A DNA stretch of 64,000 bases from Bryobacteraceae bacterium (GCA_019752335.1 JAIEMJ010000003.1:62001-126000); one strand, 5' to 3'. Numbered from the stretch's first letter, positions 25,886 through 35,043 are shown. Notes: generated by a model from the letters alone, not told the origin. Translations and numbers: made by a program.

Positions 25886-27020
25886 CGGTGTGCCCTCCCT
25901 GTGTAGGTTTCCGGCGCATTAGTTCCGCATAGCGCGCGCAAATCGAGTCGGCACATTGGTACTGGATGCTTAATCCGACGGCGGCGGCAACGTCGCGCCG
26001 GACTTCAGCGAGCAAGCTCGCTTCTTCCTTCGTCGGGATCCTAGTCGGCCAGCCCTGCTGATATAACAGGTGCTTCGGGATGCGCCTTTCCGCAGCCTCT
26101 CGCTGAGCGGCGCGCGCTTTCGCTTCCTGGGCGCGCGAGCGCGTGCTTAGATCCAGCAAGCCGGGAGCGATGTCGCTGAGCCACTGGCGATCCTGAAAGG
26201 AGAAGGTCGATTCGATCTCCAGCGCAACCAGTTGCCGGTACACATCATGGTTGTCCACACATCGCGCCGCAGCCTTCAGGTCCCCCTGGGCCGCGAGAAT
26301 GCAGAACGCGCAGGAAACCCTCGACGATCCGAAGAGCCGGTAGGCCTCGTGCAGTTCGAAATTCCGGCAAGCGAGATATTCAAATACGTCGCTCCGGTTC
26401 CAGTCGAGAATGGGATGCCAGTCCAAGCCCGCTGTGCGGTGCGTCCGACTCGTCAGCAGCGGCTGGCCAACAACGATCGCTGTCTTAGCCCGCCGAGCAC
26501 TTTCCTCGCGCCGGATTCCGGTCACCGACAAGATCGTGCGATCAGGGAAGCGCTTCACGAGTTCTCGGCAGATTACGGTGGTCTTCAGTTCCGACGTACA
26601 GAATCTCATCGACGCGGTGGACCACGGTAGGATGAGCTTCACGCATTCCAGTGCCCCGTAGCGGCGCACACAGCTCGCCCAACGCTGGCGCCAACGCGAG
26701 AGCAAGTCTCCCGCGGCCCGCCGCACCACGATCAATTCCAAGTCCAACTGCTGCGCCAATCGCTCGCATGCGGGAAGGGATTGTCTCCATTCGACCCGGC
26801 CCAGGTCCGCATGAATCAGGATGCAAGGCCCGCGGAAACCGGTTTCCTTGAGATAAGAGTTCACGGCGAACGCGACAGCCGCCGAGTCCTTACCCCCAGA
26901 TACTCCGATTGCTACGGCCGCCTGTTCACTCAGAACGCGCTCCACGTCCGGAGTCACGGCCAGAGTGGTCGTGTTCTGCCAAGGGAACTGTAAAGGCCAG
27001 ACCAGAGAATCGCTGGACAC
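25839..27020 (-). CDS. PAPS-reductase-like ATP pyrophosphatase (N-type), second copy
   Basis: The 393-residue protein has a canonical SGGKDS loop (residues 41-46), then RFCTSELK (139-146), GIRREES (168-174) and a VSCAFC pair (235-240). These are hallmarks of the PAPS reductase/DndC-like ATP-PPase group. It differs from the 20368 protein in length and in the P-loop. The C-terminal helical extension is not recognised. It leads the modification-like unit and overlaps the Mom-like gene. Confidence 0.82.
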   Translation of the reverse strand: MSSDSLVWPLQFPWQNTTTLAVTPDVERVLSEQAAVAIGVSGGKDSAAVAFAVNSYLKETGFRGPCILIHADLGRVEWRQSLPACERLAQQLDLELIVVRRAAGDLLSRWRQRWASCVRRYGALECVKLILPWSTASMRFCTSELKTTVICRELVKRFPDRTILSVTGIRREESARRAKTAIVVGQPLLTSRTHRTAGLDWHPILDWNRSDVFEYLACRNFELHEAYRLFGSSRVSCAFCILAAQGDLKAAARCVDNHDVYRQLVALEIESTFSFQDRQWLSDIAPGLLDLSTRSRAQEAKARAAQREAAERRIPKHLLYQQGWPTRIPTKEEASLLAEVRRDVAAAVGLSIQYQCADSICARYAELMRRKPTQGGHTDEPAMAQRAELLSDS

Positions 27021-27153
27021 AGTGCGACTCCTTTCGCGCAGACGCCACGGCTTGTTGCTGGAGTTGACAAGAGACCGGTGAACCGTCAGCGGTACTCGGG
27101 ACGGTTCGCCGGCGCGATGGCTCCGGATGATCGGAGTTGTTCAGATCGTGAGC

Positions 27154-29151
27154 CTACAGGTCAGCCCTCTCAAGTCCATCGACTTCTCCGCCATCCGCAT
27201 CGAAGCGGACGTAACGAATCTTCGCGTCGCGCAAGCGTCTCATGATGAGCCGGAAGCGCTCACTCAAACCAAACGTCTGCGCGCGTTGCATTTCTTCGTC
27301 AAATGCCTGCTCATGCTCGGTCACCCAATGAAACGTTCCCGCCAGGTCATCGGTGACCGCGAGCCGTGTAGGACATTCCGCCTGCTCCAAGAGGACACAA
27401 TCGGACTCTTCGAGGTAGCCGGTACTCACGTCCGCGACCGCGTAGGACTCGAATCCGCCCGGCCGGGAAGTTGGCTGGTCGATCTCGACATCCCACTGTC
27501 CTCGGGACTCCCCTCTCTTGAGGCGGATCTCGTTGATCGCAAGCTCATCAAGATAGGTGTGCGCCTCCCAAGGTATCGCCTGCCGAAGTAGGAAAAGAAG
27601 GGCGACGCGAGGGCCGCGAAAGTACTCATTGACGACTCTTTCGATTGCTTCCTGGTACTCGTCGCGCTGGGTCTCCCAACTGTCGCACTCTCCGAAGGCA
27701 TCCGACGAAGAGAACGTGGCCCACATTAGGAAATCCGTCATCGAGAAGGGCTCGGACAGATCGTTGTTGTCCCACGGACTATTGGTGATCGCCGTGAATA
27801 CAGGTTCGTTGATGGATTCGGAATCCACGTGGATCTGTGCAGGCAACACCAGTCTTCGTTCTGCCAGGCCGCTCTGGTGAACCACGATTTCGATGTCCAG
27901 CCGTGTTGGCCGCGCCTGAGCGATCTTTATCCACTCCTGGTACGGCTGCGCATCAACGAAGATGGCGGTATCGGAAACACGAGGCAGCTTGTCGTACCAA
28001 GCGTACCCAGCGAAGGCCGGGTGTTCCTCATACAACTCGGCTGCGACGGAACCTCCGGTCTCGAGTGCGGCCTCCAACGTGTGGGAATTGGCGAGGTCTG
28101 CCTCTACGAGAGCAACGATCGATGTACCGTCCACAACTCTCGTTTCGGGCGCCCCGAACAGAGGCTCGAAGAACTCATCCTGCGGGTTTGCGTGCCATGT
28201 CGTGAGCAGGCAGCTTGCCTCGGGTAGAGAAATCCCAAGCTCCTGCGCTTCTTGCCAGTTCCGGAACGGCAATGCGTGCCGTTCCTGCGATTGAAAGAAC
28301 CGATATACGGCCGCCAAAGCCTTCCGCTGGAATGTTCGAAGGTAATCGTCTTCGACAATCGCCCGGCGGTCTGGAAGCTGCAGCTTCACGGCACCCGTTT
28401 CACGGACATCGAAGCGGACGTGGAGCGTAGCGCGCGGCCACTCGTCTCGGTTGTTGCGAGTCAACCAACCGTCGGGACAGGGGAAGGGGTGCCGAATCCT
28501 CGCGCCATAAAAGTTCCAGTTATCGTCGCCGTGGCTCCAACTCCATTGAAACCCTGGAGCAATCCCGATCTCGATGCCATCAATCCACTCGCGGTACTCG
28601 GCGCCGTCCAGGAAGTCGTGTTGGGCAAGAACCCCTTCGTCAACTGCCACCTTCAACGGGCAGAACTCCGCAACGCGCTCTAGAGCCGCCAAAAGTCGCG
28701 CTTTCGTCGATTGTCGCGTGAAACGGATCCGTGTACCGTGTACCAGTTCTCCCTCTTCGGTGACGGCGGCTTCGCCCCTACCGAGGAAAACCTCCGGACT
28801 CAGAATTGTGCGCCTATGGCCGCTATGGATCTCAACCTCTGAATGGCACAACGAGAAGAATCCCATGCCAGCCGGATCTTCCAAGGCGTGCACGTCGGCG
28901 TTCCAGTCTGAGGCCCCGAGCGTCAGCAAGTTCTGGAAGTTCTCAATGCCCGAACCGTCGTCTTCAACGGTAATCCGGCACATCGATTCCATCTCCTTGA
29001 TGTGCACTTGCACGAGGTTCGCTCCGGCGCGTCGGGCGTTCTGGAGAACTTCCACGAAGACGCCAGCGTCATCATTGCGAAAGAGGCGATTTACCTTGTC
29101 CAGAATTGCGGGACTCACGCGCCCGCGGATTCGCTCTGCTACCTGTCCCAT
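27154..29151 (-). CDS. GHKL (Hsp90-like) ATPase-domain protein, 665 aa
   Basis: The ATG at 29151 is used because a GGGAGAG site lies upstream. Longer frames add an implausible basic leader. The N-terminal ATP-binding motifs are clear: N-box VFVEVLQNARRAGAN (E34 and N38), G1 DDGSGIE (residues 64-70) and G2 AGMGFF (94-99). The remaining 550 residues have beta-rich and helical segments and no transmembrane part that I can see. Proteins of this fold include MutL, Hsp90 and MORC. The context suggests nucleic-acid or complex remodelling, but a function cannot be assigned. Confidence 0.82.
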   Translation of the reverse strand: MGQVAERIRGRVSPAILDKVNRLFRNDDAGVFVEVLQNARRAGANLVQVHIKEMESMCRITVEDDGSGIENFQNLLTLGASDWNADVHALEDPAGMGFFSLCHSEVEIHSGHRRTILSPEVFLGRGEAAVTEEGELVHGTRIRFTRQSTKARLLAALERVAEFCPLKVAVDEGVLAQHDFLDGAEYREWIDGIEIGIAPGFQWSWSHGDDNWNFYGARIRHPFPCPDGWLTRNNRDEWPRATLHVRFDVRETGAVKLQLPDRRAIVEDDYLRTFQRKALAAVYRFFQSQERHALPFRNWQEAQELGISLPEASCLLTTWHANPQDEFFEPLFGAPETRVVDGTSIVALVEADLANSHTLEAALETGGSVAAELYEEHPAFAGYAWYDKLPRVSDTAIFVDAQPYQEWIKIAQARPTRLDIEIVVHQSGLAERRLVLPAQIHVDSESINEPVFTAITNSPWDNNDLSEPFSMTDFLMWATFSSSDAFGECDSWETQRDEYQEAIERVVNEYFRGPRVALLFLLRQAIPWEAHTYLDELAINEIRLKRGESRGQWDVEIDQPTSRPGGFESYAVADVSTGYLEESDCVLLEQAECPTRLAVTDDLAGTFHWVTEHEQAFDEEMQRAQTFGLSERFRLIMRRLRDAKIRYVRFDADGGEVDGLERADL

Positions 29152-29649
29152 CTGTATCTCTCCCTTCAATTCAGCCAAACAATCTTTGCGTCGTCCTCGG
29201 CTGAGTTTCCATCGCTGACGCGCACGACCACGGACCCGCGGTCTCGGTTTCCAGGACGAATGAAATATCCGGCCACTCGTGTTGAAACGCCTCGCCAGAG
29301 GGGGTGAATAGAGGTTATGAGTCCGTGAGAGGCGCACTCAGGAAGTGCGCATTGCAATGCGCTCCACATCAAGGCCCGACGAGCGGATCCCATCTGGCTG
29401 GGCAATGAAACATGGGTGGACGATCGTTATCCTCAATGGAGGTGCTGAAGCCGCCTCCGGTCCGCGGGAAGAACAGAGTCCACTTGGGGTGTCAGAATAT
29501 TGCTTGACGCGAACATTCTTTCGGCCTGCCGATGCGGACATTGGGCGCAACCGAAAGCGCGTTCGTCATGAGACGCCTCCCTTGGCGTCAGGCTGGCCCG
29601 GGCGGATGCGGCCTGACTTGGAGGGAAGGGCTGTCCAGGTTCTCCGCAT
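29152..29649 (-). other. 498-bp stretch with broken reading frames
   Basis: On the minus strand three frames each hold coding-like pieces: MTNALSVAPNVRIGRPKEC (ATG near 29570, with AAGGGAGG upstream), then LFTPSGEAFQHEWPDISFV, then VVVRVSDGNSAEDDAKIVWLN ending at 29166. They suggest a small gene with several frameshifts between PRTRC C and the ATPase. I cannot assemble it into one protein with confidence. Confidence 0.35.
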
Positions 29650-29853
29650 TCAACCCTTCGAGCCGATCGCACGTTCGAAGCTGTACTTCATCGTGTCGCC
29701 CACAGCCTCCGGACCGGTGATCGCCGCGGTAGCGATTTCGGGATACTGCATGGCGAGGATTCCACGAACATCTTCGACGCTCATCTTGGGATCCGGATCG
29801 GGCAGCTTAAGGCCCATGAACGAGAATTCACGCCGCATTGCTTTGGTTTGCAT
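29650..29853 (-). CDS. PRTRC system protein C
   Basis: The start at 29853 follows a strong GGAGGTG site. An upstream in-frame ATG at 29913 would add a Glu run encoded by a GAA-triplet repeat and is less likely. The 67-residue product reads FSFMGLKLPDPDPKMSVEDV, then MQYPEIATAAITGPEAVGD, ending in FERAIGSKG. That LPDPDP...YPEL/IATA...GP pattern is the PRTRC C signature. The function is unknown. It is separated from the F/B/ThiF part by the modification-like genes and the IS pile. Confidence 0.88.
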   Translation of the reverse strand: MQTKAMRREFSFMGLKLPDPDPKMSVEDVRGILAMQYPEIATAAITGPEAVGDTMKYSFERAIGSKG

Positions 29854-29920
29854 CGTCCACCTCCATTCTTCTTCTTCTTCTTGTCGGTTGTCAGAATTGT
29901 TGAAACGTTTTGCCACAGTG
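29854..29920 (-). repeat. GAA-triplet run upstream of PRTRC C
   Basis: Five to six GAA triplets (CTTCTTCTTCTTCTTCTT on the plus strand, about 29866-29881) lie directly upstream of the PRTRC C ribosome site. Triplet runs of this kind can change in number. No regulatory role can be shown. Confidence 0.45.
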
Positions 29921-30073
29921 CTTGAAAGAACTCCACACCATTTGATGAAAGGATCCTACTTGGCCGCTGCCAAGATACGGCCTAGGCGCTGATCGGCCTC
30001 CCTTTTCAATGTCGTCTGGCAGGAACCATAAACGGTGTCGCTGTTTTGCAGGGATATTGCGAGGGAAGATAGG

Positions 30074-30410
30074 TTACGGCTCGTTTTGTGGAGCGCACAG
30101 TTCTCGTACGGCGGTCACAATCGCGTCTGGGCGGTCGGAAGGCATGTCGTGGCCACTGTCGGGACCAGCACGCGTCTGCCCGCTTGGACAGGTGTGCCAG
30201 CGGAGCTGTAGGTCATTGACCCAGGTCTGCTCGTAGGCCATCTGATCCTCTTCGCTGAGTGCGGCCTTCAAACCGGCATCAATGACTCGGCTGGCAGTTA
30301 GCACCACAAGCGGCTTATTACCGATATGTTCCGCCCTCCGGGCTTGCTCGGCGCTCAGTTCGATGTTCTTGAACTCGCTGGTCCTTGCCTTGAGGTACTT
30401 CGACTAGTAA
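30074..30410 (-). pseudogene. C-terminal remnant of an alpha/beta hydrolase
   Basis: The frame reads ELSAEQARRAEHIGNKPLVV, then LSEEDQMAYEQTWVNDLQ and SGHDMPSDRPDAIVTAVREL. This is the usual end of an alpha/beta hydrolase, with the catalytic His in SGH(D). The N-terminal two thirds, including the nucleophile elbow, are missing. It overlaps the end of the CusF-like gene in another frame, so the truncation probably came from a deletion that joined two genes. Confidence 0.65.
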
Positions 30411-30719
30411 CCTCGATTTCGCCAAGCCAGTATCGGGCGCCTTGAACAAATACGACTCCCCGAATCTCGTCGCCGACGGAAAGGCTCGCAATGTCCACAG
30501 CCTCGTCGATTGGGTATTCCATGTTGGTTGCAGCGCTCCACCCCTCAACGGCCTCGTGTCGTACGACGATCCGATTCATTGTGGGTATTAGCAGCGTTAC
30601 TTCCCCACGAAGAGCAAACCGCTTGGCTGCTACGGGTTCGTCGCTGGGGGGGCCCGACACGACGCGCACAGCAGAAGTGAAGCTATGAGAACGATTGAGG
30701 CAGGTCGGTGCATCTCCAT
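30355..30719 (-). pseudogene. CusF-like copper-binding lipoprotein, frameshifted in a G/C run
   Basis: A lipoprotein signal (MEMHRPASIVLIASLLLCAS followed by Cys) starts at the ATG at 30719. It runs into a stop unless one base is removed in the seven-base C-run (minus strand) at 30646-30652. The other frame continues RFALRGEVTLLIPTMNRIVV, RHEAVEGWSAATNMEYPI and YWLGEIEV, the beta-barrel of CusF-like/copper-binding domain proteins found in copper export systems. Homopolymer slippage, natural or technical, explains the break. Confidence 0.65.
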
Positions 30720-30857
30720 GGCTTGCCTCTCAATCGTGCATGCTCATGCTCTAGCTCTGGTAGCGCGCCCGGGTCGGGGCCACAAGATTAGGTGACGGCC
30801 TAGGTAAGCGAAGTTGCTCCCACATCCCCGAAAAGGCGCCCGCTAGCTTTCGCAACT

Positions 30858-31180
30858 TCATCGTCGGTCGTCAGCTTTCTTGAGAGCGAGGCAGAAGTCC
30901 ATGCGCTGAGAAAGGACCTCCCTAATGTCCGAACCTGGGCATTCAACATCGTATTGCCACGCGGTCAAATAGCTCGTATTGTTCGATGCGGCCTTCAGAC
31001 TCTCGGCGTCCGCCGGTATTCTATTGGCAACGGCCAACTCGGTCCTATAGCCTCCCAGCCTCCTGTTTCCGCGTTCCGTGCGATAAGCTGGCACTCGCGC
31101 GCCGTTACCCTGACGCCGAGCAGACTAAGACGGTAGTCGATATATCTACCGTCCGGATCAATGTGTCGCCTTCGCCTCAT
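30858..31180 (-). pseudogene. Unknown small protein, frameshifted
   Basis: The ATG at 31180 has GGAGG 8 bases upstream and gives RRRRHIDPDGRYIDYRLSLL and VTARECQLIARNAETGGWEA. The reading then passes to another frame with ELAVANRIPADAESLKAASN, TSYLTAWQYDVECPGSDI and a stop at 30858. Together they make about 107 residues. I do not recognise the family. Confidence 0.45.
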
Positions 31181-32041
31181 GGATCATTCCTCCGATCCGA
31201 TTCGGGCCTTCGTTACCCGCTGTCTTCAGCTACCACCTGTTTCGGCCATTCGCGCTGAACTGGTTCATTCTCAAGTCGGCACGGACACGTCAGCGAGCCC
31301 GAAGATCAGCGATCTGGCCGGCACGGCCGCTCGGAAGGACCGCGCGCAATTTCACCTCAAACGAGGTTGAGCCATTGCAAATGCTTGTCAGCGGTGAATT
31401 CTAGAGAGGCGGGGCTCGGTCAGTCGGGATCTGGAAAGGAGGCGATTTCCGTTCGCAGGAATGATGTACTCCGACGAGGCAGCGCACGCCACCGCGTGGA
31501 ACACCGATGTTCCCCGAGACGGGCACCAACAGCGTGTACTCTACGCGCCGAGCTTCCCGGAGTTCGAGTTGAAGTCGCTCCCTGCTAACAATCGGACCGG
31601 ATCCATGCTTCGTCGGAGCAGCAAAAGCATTGGCGCCACGGGACTCTGCTGGCGCATGCGAGCTTGCAGCCACGGCGTGCAGAGACTGGAGTAGAACAAC
31701 GCAGACGAGAACGGCGACACGATACAACGCAGTTCGTTGTGCTGCAAGATCCACGTCGTAAGGTATCAAGAACGTGCTTTATCTGGCTCCGCCGTGGGTC
31801 CCTGGATCCAATCCCTCGGCCTGGCGCGTTTGGAAAAAGTGCGATGCTGCCGGCGGCTATCGACAGCTCACACTACGCGATTGGGCGGAGCGCCTTTCAC
31901 TTTCGATGCTCCTTGCAACGCCCTTGCTCAGACGGATGTCCCGAAACGGCGTGCGCATCCGAGATCGCCCGTTTCAGCGGTCATCGCTCGTAGTTCTACG
32001 ACTGGAGGTACTCCGGGCGTTTTTCCCTTCAACGGCCGGGA
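31181..32041. other. 861-bp region without a confident gene
   Basis: A minus-strand frame at 31401-31769 has a signal-peptide-like segment (ALYRVAVLVCVVLLQSLHAV) and then low-complexity sequence. It could be a small secreted protein but is weakly supported. Other frames look random. With the neighbours to the left this forms a decayed stretch between PRTRC C and E. Confidence 0.35.
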
Positions 32042-32503
32042 TTAGGAAGTTGCGGACGTCTCATCCGCCGCGGGCGCGTCAAAGAGACTCATCATCGGCG
32101 GAGGCTCTGGGGCCTTCGCTTCCGGTTTTGGACGTGCTTCCGAATCTTTGTTCTTTGCTCCGCCGTTCCCCGCGGTCTTGTTCTTCTTTTTGAGTTCCTC
32201 GCGCGCCGCTTGCTCTGCGTCCTCTCGCTCCCGTTGGATTTCTGCGAGGTTCGCGCTGAGCTTGACATATCCGCCGACGAAGTCGCGGACTTGCGTAGGT
32301 AGCTCGCGATCCAGCTCTTCGGGTGTGCCGGTGCAACAGAATGGCGTCGTCAGCGCGGCGTTCTCGCCGTCCTTCGAGCGCTTCGGAACCACCGAAACGG
32401 TCAAATGTTGGTCATCGGCTTTTGCGATGATCATCATAACCGTCCGCTCGCTCAGCATCGGAAGGAGCTGGGCGAAGAAGCCTCCTGCATTGGGTGTAGT
32501 CAT
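32042..32503 (-). CDS. PRTRC system protein E
   Basis: The 153-residue protein starts with FFAQLLPMLSERTVMMIIAK and LTVSVVPKRSKDGENAAL, then TPFCCTGTPEELDRELPTQV, the conserved PRTRC E domain. A charged coiled-coil-like tail (AEIQREREDAEQAAREELKK) and a proline-rich end follow. Function is unknown. In the transcription order it is the first PRTRC gene of the window (E, C, F, B, ThiF) and follows the SSB gene by 69 bases. Confidence 0.85.
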   Translation of the reverse strand: MTTPNAGGFFAQLLPMLSERTVMMIIAKADDQHLTVSVVPKRSKDGENAALTTPFCCTGTPEELDRELPTQVRDFVGGYVKLSANLAEIQREREDAEQAAREELKKKNKTAGNGGAKNKDSEARPKPEAKAPEPPPMMSLFDAPAADETSATS

Positions 32504-32572
32504 GTTTGTTCTCCTTTGCGTTTCGACGGAAGGCAGGCCCTACGGCCGCCTTCCGCGCATGTGAGGGTCCCT

Positions 32573-33028
32573 CTAGAACGGGACATCATCGTCTGCTCCA
32601 GACTGATCGAAAGTGCTCGGTTGAGATGTCTGCTGCGCCGTTCTCGTGCGCGGCTGGCCTGGAGCCGGACGCCGTTCGTCACCGTTGCCGTTGTTGCCCC
32701 GTCCGAGAAACCGCACGCGCGAAGCGACAACCTCCACGGATGTGCGCTCGTTGCCATCCTTGTCCTCGTACTCGCGGACCTGAAGCCTTCCCTCGACGTA
32801 CACGCCGTCTCCCTTCGTCAAGTGCTCGGCGCAAGTTTGCCCGAGACCGTTGAAGGCCACAACGCGTAGCCATGTCGTCCGCTCCTGCGGCTCATCGTTC
32901 CGGTTCTTCCAGCGTTCGTTGACGGCAACCGAGAAGTTGACGACGTGCATTCGGCCCCCATCAAGGAATTTCATGTCAGGCGCGCCGCCTAAATTGCCAA
33001 TGATCTGGATGTTATTCAAACCCAGCAT
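32573..33028 (-). CDS. ssb: Single-stranded DNA-binding protein
   Basis: The 151-residue protein has the OB-fold of SSB (NIQIIGNLGGAPDMKFLDGG, then TTWLRVVAFNGLGQTCAEHL and KGDGVYVEGRLQVREYEDKD). It has a glycine/asparagine-rich linker and the acidic tip DDDVPF that binds partner proteins. Mobile elements often carry their own SSB to protect incoming single-stranded DNA during conjugation. It works logically with the Rad52-like and primase-like genes of this element. Confidence 0.95.
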   Translation of the reverse strand: MLGLNNIQIIGNLGGAPDMKFLDGGRMHVVNFSVAVNERWKNRNDEPQERTTWLRVVAFNGLGQTCAEHLTKGDGVYVEGRLQVREYEDKDGNERTSVEVVASRVRFLGRGNNGNGDERRPAPGQPRTRTAQQTSQPSTFDQSGADDDVPF

Positions 33029-33158
33029 TCTCTACTCCTATGATGTTCTTGTAATGAACGCACGGCTACCGCAGGCACACGAGTGCGCTGCTATTCGTGC
33101 GGCTAGATTGTTGAGGTTACGCCCAGGTCAGAACGTCCTCGGGCAAATGAGGCGACCG

Positions 33159-33365
33159 TTATACCGTGGCCACGGGAACGGATTCTTCTGTGCTTTCCAA
33201 CTCGCGGGCGGGCGGGTCAAGAGACACGCGAAGTGCCGTAACCCGGGACTGCAGCACGTCCAGACTGGCCCTGAGTTCTGCGCTGTCGACGCGCTCGATG
33301 ACTTCATCAAGCGTGCCTTCAATGCCTTCCAAGACTCCAGCGACAAAACCACTGTCGAGCGCCAT
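33159..33365 (-). CDS. Small helical hypothetical protein, 68 aa
   Basis: AAAGGAGAA lies 7 bases before the ATG at 33365. The product is one long amphipathic helix (LEGIEGTLDEVIERVDSAEL, then LRASLDVLQSRVTALRVSL) and may be a coiled coil. The family is not recognised. It follows the DUF3150 gene by 27 bases. Confidence 0.6.
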   Translation of the reverse strand: MALDSGFVAGVLEGIEGTLDEVIERVDSAELRASLDVLQSRVTALRVSLDPPARELESTEESVPVATV

Positions 33366-33391
33366 CGGGATTCTCCTTTCTCTAGACCGGT

Positions 33392-34312
33392 CTATTCTTC
33401 CTGGAATCGGAACTTCCGGCCCGGCTTCTTCACGATCATGGTGTCCAACTCGGCGGCGAGATCCGCCATACCGTTCTGAACTTTCGCACGAACACCAGCA
33501 GTCGTGCGAAGATCCTCGGCGCTGACTCCAGTGAGCATGTCGCGCGCCTTATCCACCAGTTCTTTCAGTTCCGCGTCATCCGCGACGTTCCGGAAGTCGA
33601 ATGTGCCCAGAAACTCGACGAGGTTCGAAACCGTCGATTCTTTGAACCGAAGGGGTTTTCCATCGGGCCCGTCTTTGAGGCGATCGCGCATGTGCTTGAC
33701 CAACTCCGCCATCGCCGCGCGCAGAACCTGTTGAATCTCCCGGCCGGCCTCGGCCATCATGACGGCGGCTTTTTCGCGTTCGTCATGCCAGATCTTGGTT
33801 GAGATCTCGCGAAGCTGCTCGGGCACGCCGAAGCTGATGTACTGCCAAGTGAATGTGAACTGTTGCTGCACATACTGGCAGGGCGGATAGTCCGCCGGAT
33901 TATAGAGCGACCGCAGCCGTGCGGCCGCGCTCTGGCAGAGTGCCGGATATGCGCCGAGGAACGTCTGGACCAGCGCATCACGGCGCCCTGAAAACTCCCG
34001 AAGCTTAGCCTCCATCGGCTCCAGCAATGGCAAGGGGCAAAGATGGATGCCAGCCTCGAATGGAAGACACGTATCGTAGAGGTATCGGCGTATCTCCCCA
34101 TCGAAATTGCCGAGGGTGCGGAGTTCCGTCGAATCCAACAGATGCTTTGAGACCCGGATAAGGCTCTTGTCCGTGTCGACCTCCACCTGCGAGTTGCTGA
34201 CCTTTCGCGTGTTGCCTAGACGGCCAAGCCGGACCTTGACACACACTGTTCTCTGGGCCAGGTCGGGGCCGGTTCTATGCACTTCAATCAAAGACATGGG
34301 CATCGCTGCCAT
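33392..34312 (-). CDS. DUF3150-like protein, 306 aa
   Basis: The protein is helical in its second half, with FTWQYISFGVPEQLREISTK, then AEAGREIQQVLRAAMAELVK and LVDKARDMLTGVSAEDLRTT. DUF3150 proteins occur in plasmids and phages next to MoxR/AAA ATPases. Here an AAA ATPase and DUF1257 and DUF2997 genes follow within 5 kb. The match rests on the general layout and context. Confidence 0.6.
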   Translation of the reverse strand: MAAMPMSLIEVHRTGPDLAQRTVCVKVRLGRLGNTRKVSNSQVEVDTDKSLIRVSKHLLDSTELRTLGNFDGEIRRYLYDTCLPFEAGIHLCPLPLLEPMEAKLREFSGRRDALVQTFLGAYPALCQSAAARLRSLYNPADYPPCQYVQQQFTFTWQYISFGVPEQLREISTKIWHDEREKAAVMMAEAGREIQQVLRAAMAELVKHMRDRLKDGPDGKPLRFKESTVSNLVEFLGTFDFRNVADDAELKELVDKARDMLTGVSAEDLRTTAGVRAKVQNGMADLAAELDTMIVKKPGRKFRFQEE

Positions 34313-34437
34313 TTCGTTTTCTCCTTTTCGTGGTTGTGGTATTCGAGCGGGCTTGAGGTACCGTCCTGAATCTTGAAAATGCGGCGCTCAAAAGAACGCG
34401 CGATGTGGACTAGGGATCTTGGCGATTGGGTGTACTT

Positions 34438-35043
34438 CTAGACCGGGACGCCAAGCACGGGAAAACCAGTGAGCACGGAAGCGCCATCCCCTGCGATGGT
34501 GATTTCGACGAGTTGAGGCCCGAAGTCGCGTTCCGTGTAGCGACCTGTAAAGAGCATCAGCCGCTGATTCTGGCTCGTCTTCAAAGGTTCGGCCGCCGGC
34601 TGGGTCGCATCATAGCGCCCCATCACCGCGAAATCGAGGTGTCCGAGAATGCCCTGCCACAACGTTCGCTTCCGATGGACGGAGGCCTTCATGCGCGTAA
34701 GGTATCGACCTGTCCTCAGTTCATCCTCCGTATAGCCTGTAAACATCCCCAGACTTGTAGAGGGCGCCACTTTACGAATCTCCGCCATCAGCTCCAGCAA
34801 GGCTTCGGCTTGCTGCATTGGCTCGCCACCAGAGAACGTGACTCCGTCCAGGCACTCCAATCGCCGCGCTTCGTTGATTCGCTCGACCATGTCGACTGTG
34901 GCGGCTATCTCTACTCCGCGGAACTTGTGTGTCGCAGGATTCCAACAACCAGGGCAGTGCAAAGAGCAACCTTGGAAGTACACTACGCATCGTCGTCCGG
35001 GCCCGTTTGCACCGCTTGCTGCCAGAAAGGAATGGATAAGCAT
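34438..35043 (-). CDS. Radical SAM activase-like protein (NrdG type)
   Basis: The ATG at 35043 gives 201 residues. Near the N terminus, GCSLHCPGCWN contains CX3CX2C in the form seen in NrdG and other glycyl-radical activating enzymes, followed by DGVTFSGGEPMQQ, the SAM-binding GGE motif. An anaerobic ribonucleotide reductase partner is absent from the window, so the target is unknown. Short activase-like proteins of this kind also occur in mobile elements with the DUF1257/DUF2997 genes. Confidence 0.8.
   Translation of the reverse strand: MLIHSFLAASGANGPGRRCVVYFQGCSLHCPGCWNPATHKFRGVEIAATVDMVERINEARRLECLDGVTFSGGEPMQQAEALLELMAEIRKVAPSTSLGMFTGYTEDELRTGRYLTRMKASVHRKRTLWQGILGHLDFAVMGRYDATQPAAEPLKTSQNQRLMLFTGRYTERDFGPQLVEITIAGDGASVLTGFPVLGVPV

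Noticed and set aside
20368-27020. A standard Dnd phosphorothioation system
   Set aside because: Only DndC-like ATP-PPases are present. No DndA, DndB, DndD or DndE-like gene was found in the window.
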